From NCBI GenBank assembly GCA_937875035.1, contig CALNCF010000458.1, forward strand, positions 1 through 7,704: a stretch of 7,704 nucleotides of DNA, read 5' to 3'. The position numbers were made by a program, and so were the translations under genes. The stretch is from an uncultured Sphingobacteriaceae bacterium. GTDB taxonomy: Bacteria; Bacteroidota; Bacteroidia; Sphingobacteriales; Sphingobacteriaceae. Below, piece after piece: positions 6,654 to 7,704 of this stretch. The notes under the pieces are model-generated. The model had not been told where the DNA came from. It searched no databases and saw only the letters and a program-made list of their open reading frames with translations. The number at the start of each line of letters is the position of its first letter. Position 1 is the first letter of the stretch.

Positions 6654-6676
6654 AACAACAGGTTTGCCTGCTTGTT
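6654..6676 (-). other. Stem-loop in the iscS-iscU intercistronic gap
   Basis: An inverted repeat (6654-6662 with 6667-6676) gives nine base pairs with one bulged base and a four-base loop. It begins only 4 bases after the iscS stop on the minus strand. No U run follows it, so it is not a standard terminator. It could stabilise or partly attenuate the transcript between the two cistrons. That role is inferred from position only. Confidence 0.45.
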
Positions 6677-6680
6677 TCGA

Positions 6681-7704
6681 TTAATGTTCCGCCCATTCCA
6701 CGCTGTCGAGGTCGATGCCGTCCTTGAACATTTCCCATAAGGGGCTCATCTCTCTCAGCTTGTTTACGGCGTTCCTGGTACATTCGATGGCATAATCCAC
6801 CTCTTCTTCGGTAGTGAAGCGGCCAAGGCCGAAACGGATCGAAGAATGGGCAAGATCGTCATTTAATCCCAGGTTCTTCAATACATAAGAAGGTTCCAGG
6901 GAAGCCGAAGTACAGGCCGATCCCGAAGAAACCGCCAGATCTTTCATCGCCATCATCAGGCCTTCTCCTTCTACGTATTTAAAAGAAATATTGGTGATAT
7001 GCGGCAAACGATGCTCACGGTTACCGTTTACATACGATTCTTCCAGTTCTGAAAGCGCGTTTTCCAGCTTATCGCGCAGCGATGAAAGACGTTTGGTCTC
7101 TGATTCCATCTCCAGGAAGCAAAGCTCGCAAGCCTTTCCAAACCCTACAATACCCGGTACATTCAGGGTTCCCGAGCGCATGCCTCTTTCGTGGCCGCCC
7201 CCGTCCATTTGCGCGGTTACTTTTACCCTTGGGTTCTTTCTGCGTACATATAACGCGCCCACACCCTTAGGACCGTACATTTTATGGCCACTGAACGACA
7301 TCAGGTCGATCCCGTCGGCATCTACATTCACAGGAATCTTACCAACCGCCTGGGTGGCATCGGTATGGAACAGCACACCATGCTTCTTGGCAATAGCCGA
7401 GATCTCGCGTACAGGCTGGATCACACCGATCTCGTTGTTCGCGTACATGATAGAGATCAGGATGGTTTTATCCGTGATCGCTTTCTCCAGCTCTTCCAGG
7501 TCGATAAGCCCGTCAGATTTCACTTCCAGATAAGTAACCTGGCCGCCTGATTTCTCAATATGGTGACAGGTATCGAGTACTGCCTTGTGTTCGGTGGTAA
7601 CAGTGATAATATGGTTTCCCTTCTGGGCATACATCTCAAATACACCTTTAATAGCGAGGTTATTTGATTCGGTAGCTCCCGAAGTGAATATGATTTCCTT
7701 CTCG
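6681..7704 (-). CDS. iscS: Cysteine desulfurase IscS (5' end outside window)
   Basis: This is a PLP-dependent enzyme that removes sulfur from L-cysteine, giving alanine and a persulfide passed to IscU and other acceptors. The frame continues past the internal ATG at 7634 to the right edge. The 23 residues before that Met include EIIFTSGATESNN, conserved in the family, so 7634 is not the start. The visible part is 340 residues, and about 65 N-terminal residues are missing relative to E. coli IscS. Seen are the His of TTEHKAV, the Asp and Gln of TDATQAVGK, the PLP lysine in SFSGHK (codon 7281-7283) and the catalytic cysteine in SSGSACTSAS (codon 6912-6914). The spacing from that His to the PLP Lys (102 residues) equals E. 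coli IscS. The SPLWEM...EWAEH ending marks it as group I IscS, not NifS or SufS. It leads the iscS-iscU-iscA order. Confidence 0.96.
   Translation of the reverse strand, partial: EKEIIFTSGATESNNLAIKGVFEMYAQKGNHIITVTTEHKAVLDTCHHIEKSGGQVTYLEVKSDGLIDLEELEKAITDKTILISIMYANNEIGVIQPVREISAIAKKHGVLFHTDATQAVGKIPVNVDADGIDLMSFSGHKMYGPKGVGALYVRRKNPRVKVTAQMDGGGHERGMRSGTLNVPGIVGFGKACELCFLEMESETKRLSSLRDKLENALSELEESYVNGNREHRLPHITNISFKYVEGEGLMMAMKDLAVSSGSACTSASLEPSYVLKNLGLNDDLAHSSIRFGLGRFTTEEEVDYAIECTRNAVNKLREMSPLWEMFKDGIDLDSVEWAEH

Noticed and set aside
6991..7533. Plus-strand open frame of 180 codons
   Set aside because: It is antisense to iscS and has a Ser/Pro-rich shadow composition with no recognisable domain.

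Overview
The window looks like a piece of a Bacteroidota chromosome, probably from the Chitinophagaceae or a near relative. This rests on three things. Start codons mostly lack Shine-Dalgarno sequences. There is one exact Bacteroidota-type -7 box (TANNTTTG, at 2731-2738) and some near matches. The gene content also fits: an ISC-type iron-sulfur cluster operon, a FadD15-like acyl-CoA synthetase, a YihX-like HAD hydrolase and predicted lipoproteins. The species assignment is inference. No rRNA, tRNA, CRISPR array, insertion sequence or integrase was seen, and no gene-free stretch exceeds about 165 bases.

Layout, plus strand: the 3' end of an unrecognised gene (1-465) is followed after 38 bases by a kelch-type beta-propeller lipoprotein (504-1928). 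The pair ends at a strong intrinsic terminator (1963-1996). A HAD hydrolase (2010-2633) starts so close behind that its promoter must overlap the terminator tail. Next comes a more AT-rich two-gene unit with its own promoter: a predicted lipoprotein (2797-3585) and a 64-residue two-helix membrane protein (3590-3784). A bidirectional terminator (3805-3836) closes it against the convergent minus-strand genes.

Layout, minus strand (read right to left): iscS (runs off the right edge), iscU and iscA form a co-directional operon that ends at a terminator (5803-5838). The last gene is a long-chain acyl-CoA synthetase (5795 downwards). Its reading frame breaks near 4068. The family-typical C-terminus, including the lysine-bearing end of the C-terminal domain, is intact but lies in another frame down to 3865.

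Working together: IscS takes sulfur from cysteine, IscU is the scaffold and IscA is an A-type carrier, so these three form a Fe-S assembly core. The acyl-CoA synthetase would activate fatty acids but is probably damaged as sequenced. The plus-strand genes appear to be envelope functions plus one phosphatase. I found no clearly new defence or mobile system. The most notable items are the frame break inside a GC-rich, roughly 8-base-periodic patch, the uncharacterised lipoprotein/membrane-protein pair, and the terminator-promoter overlap ahead of the HAD gene.
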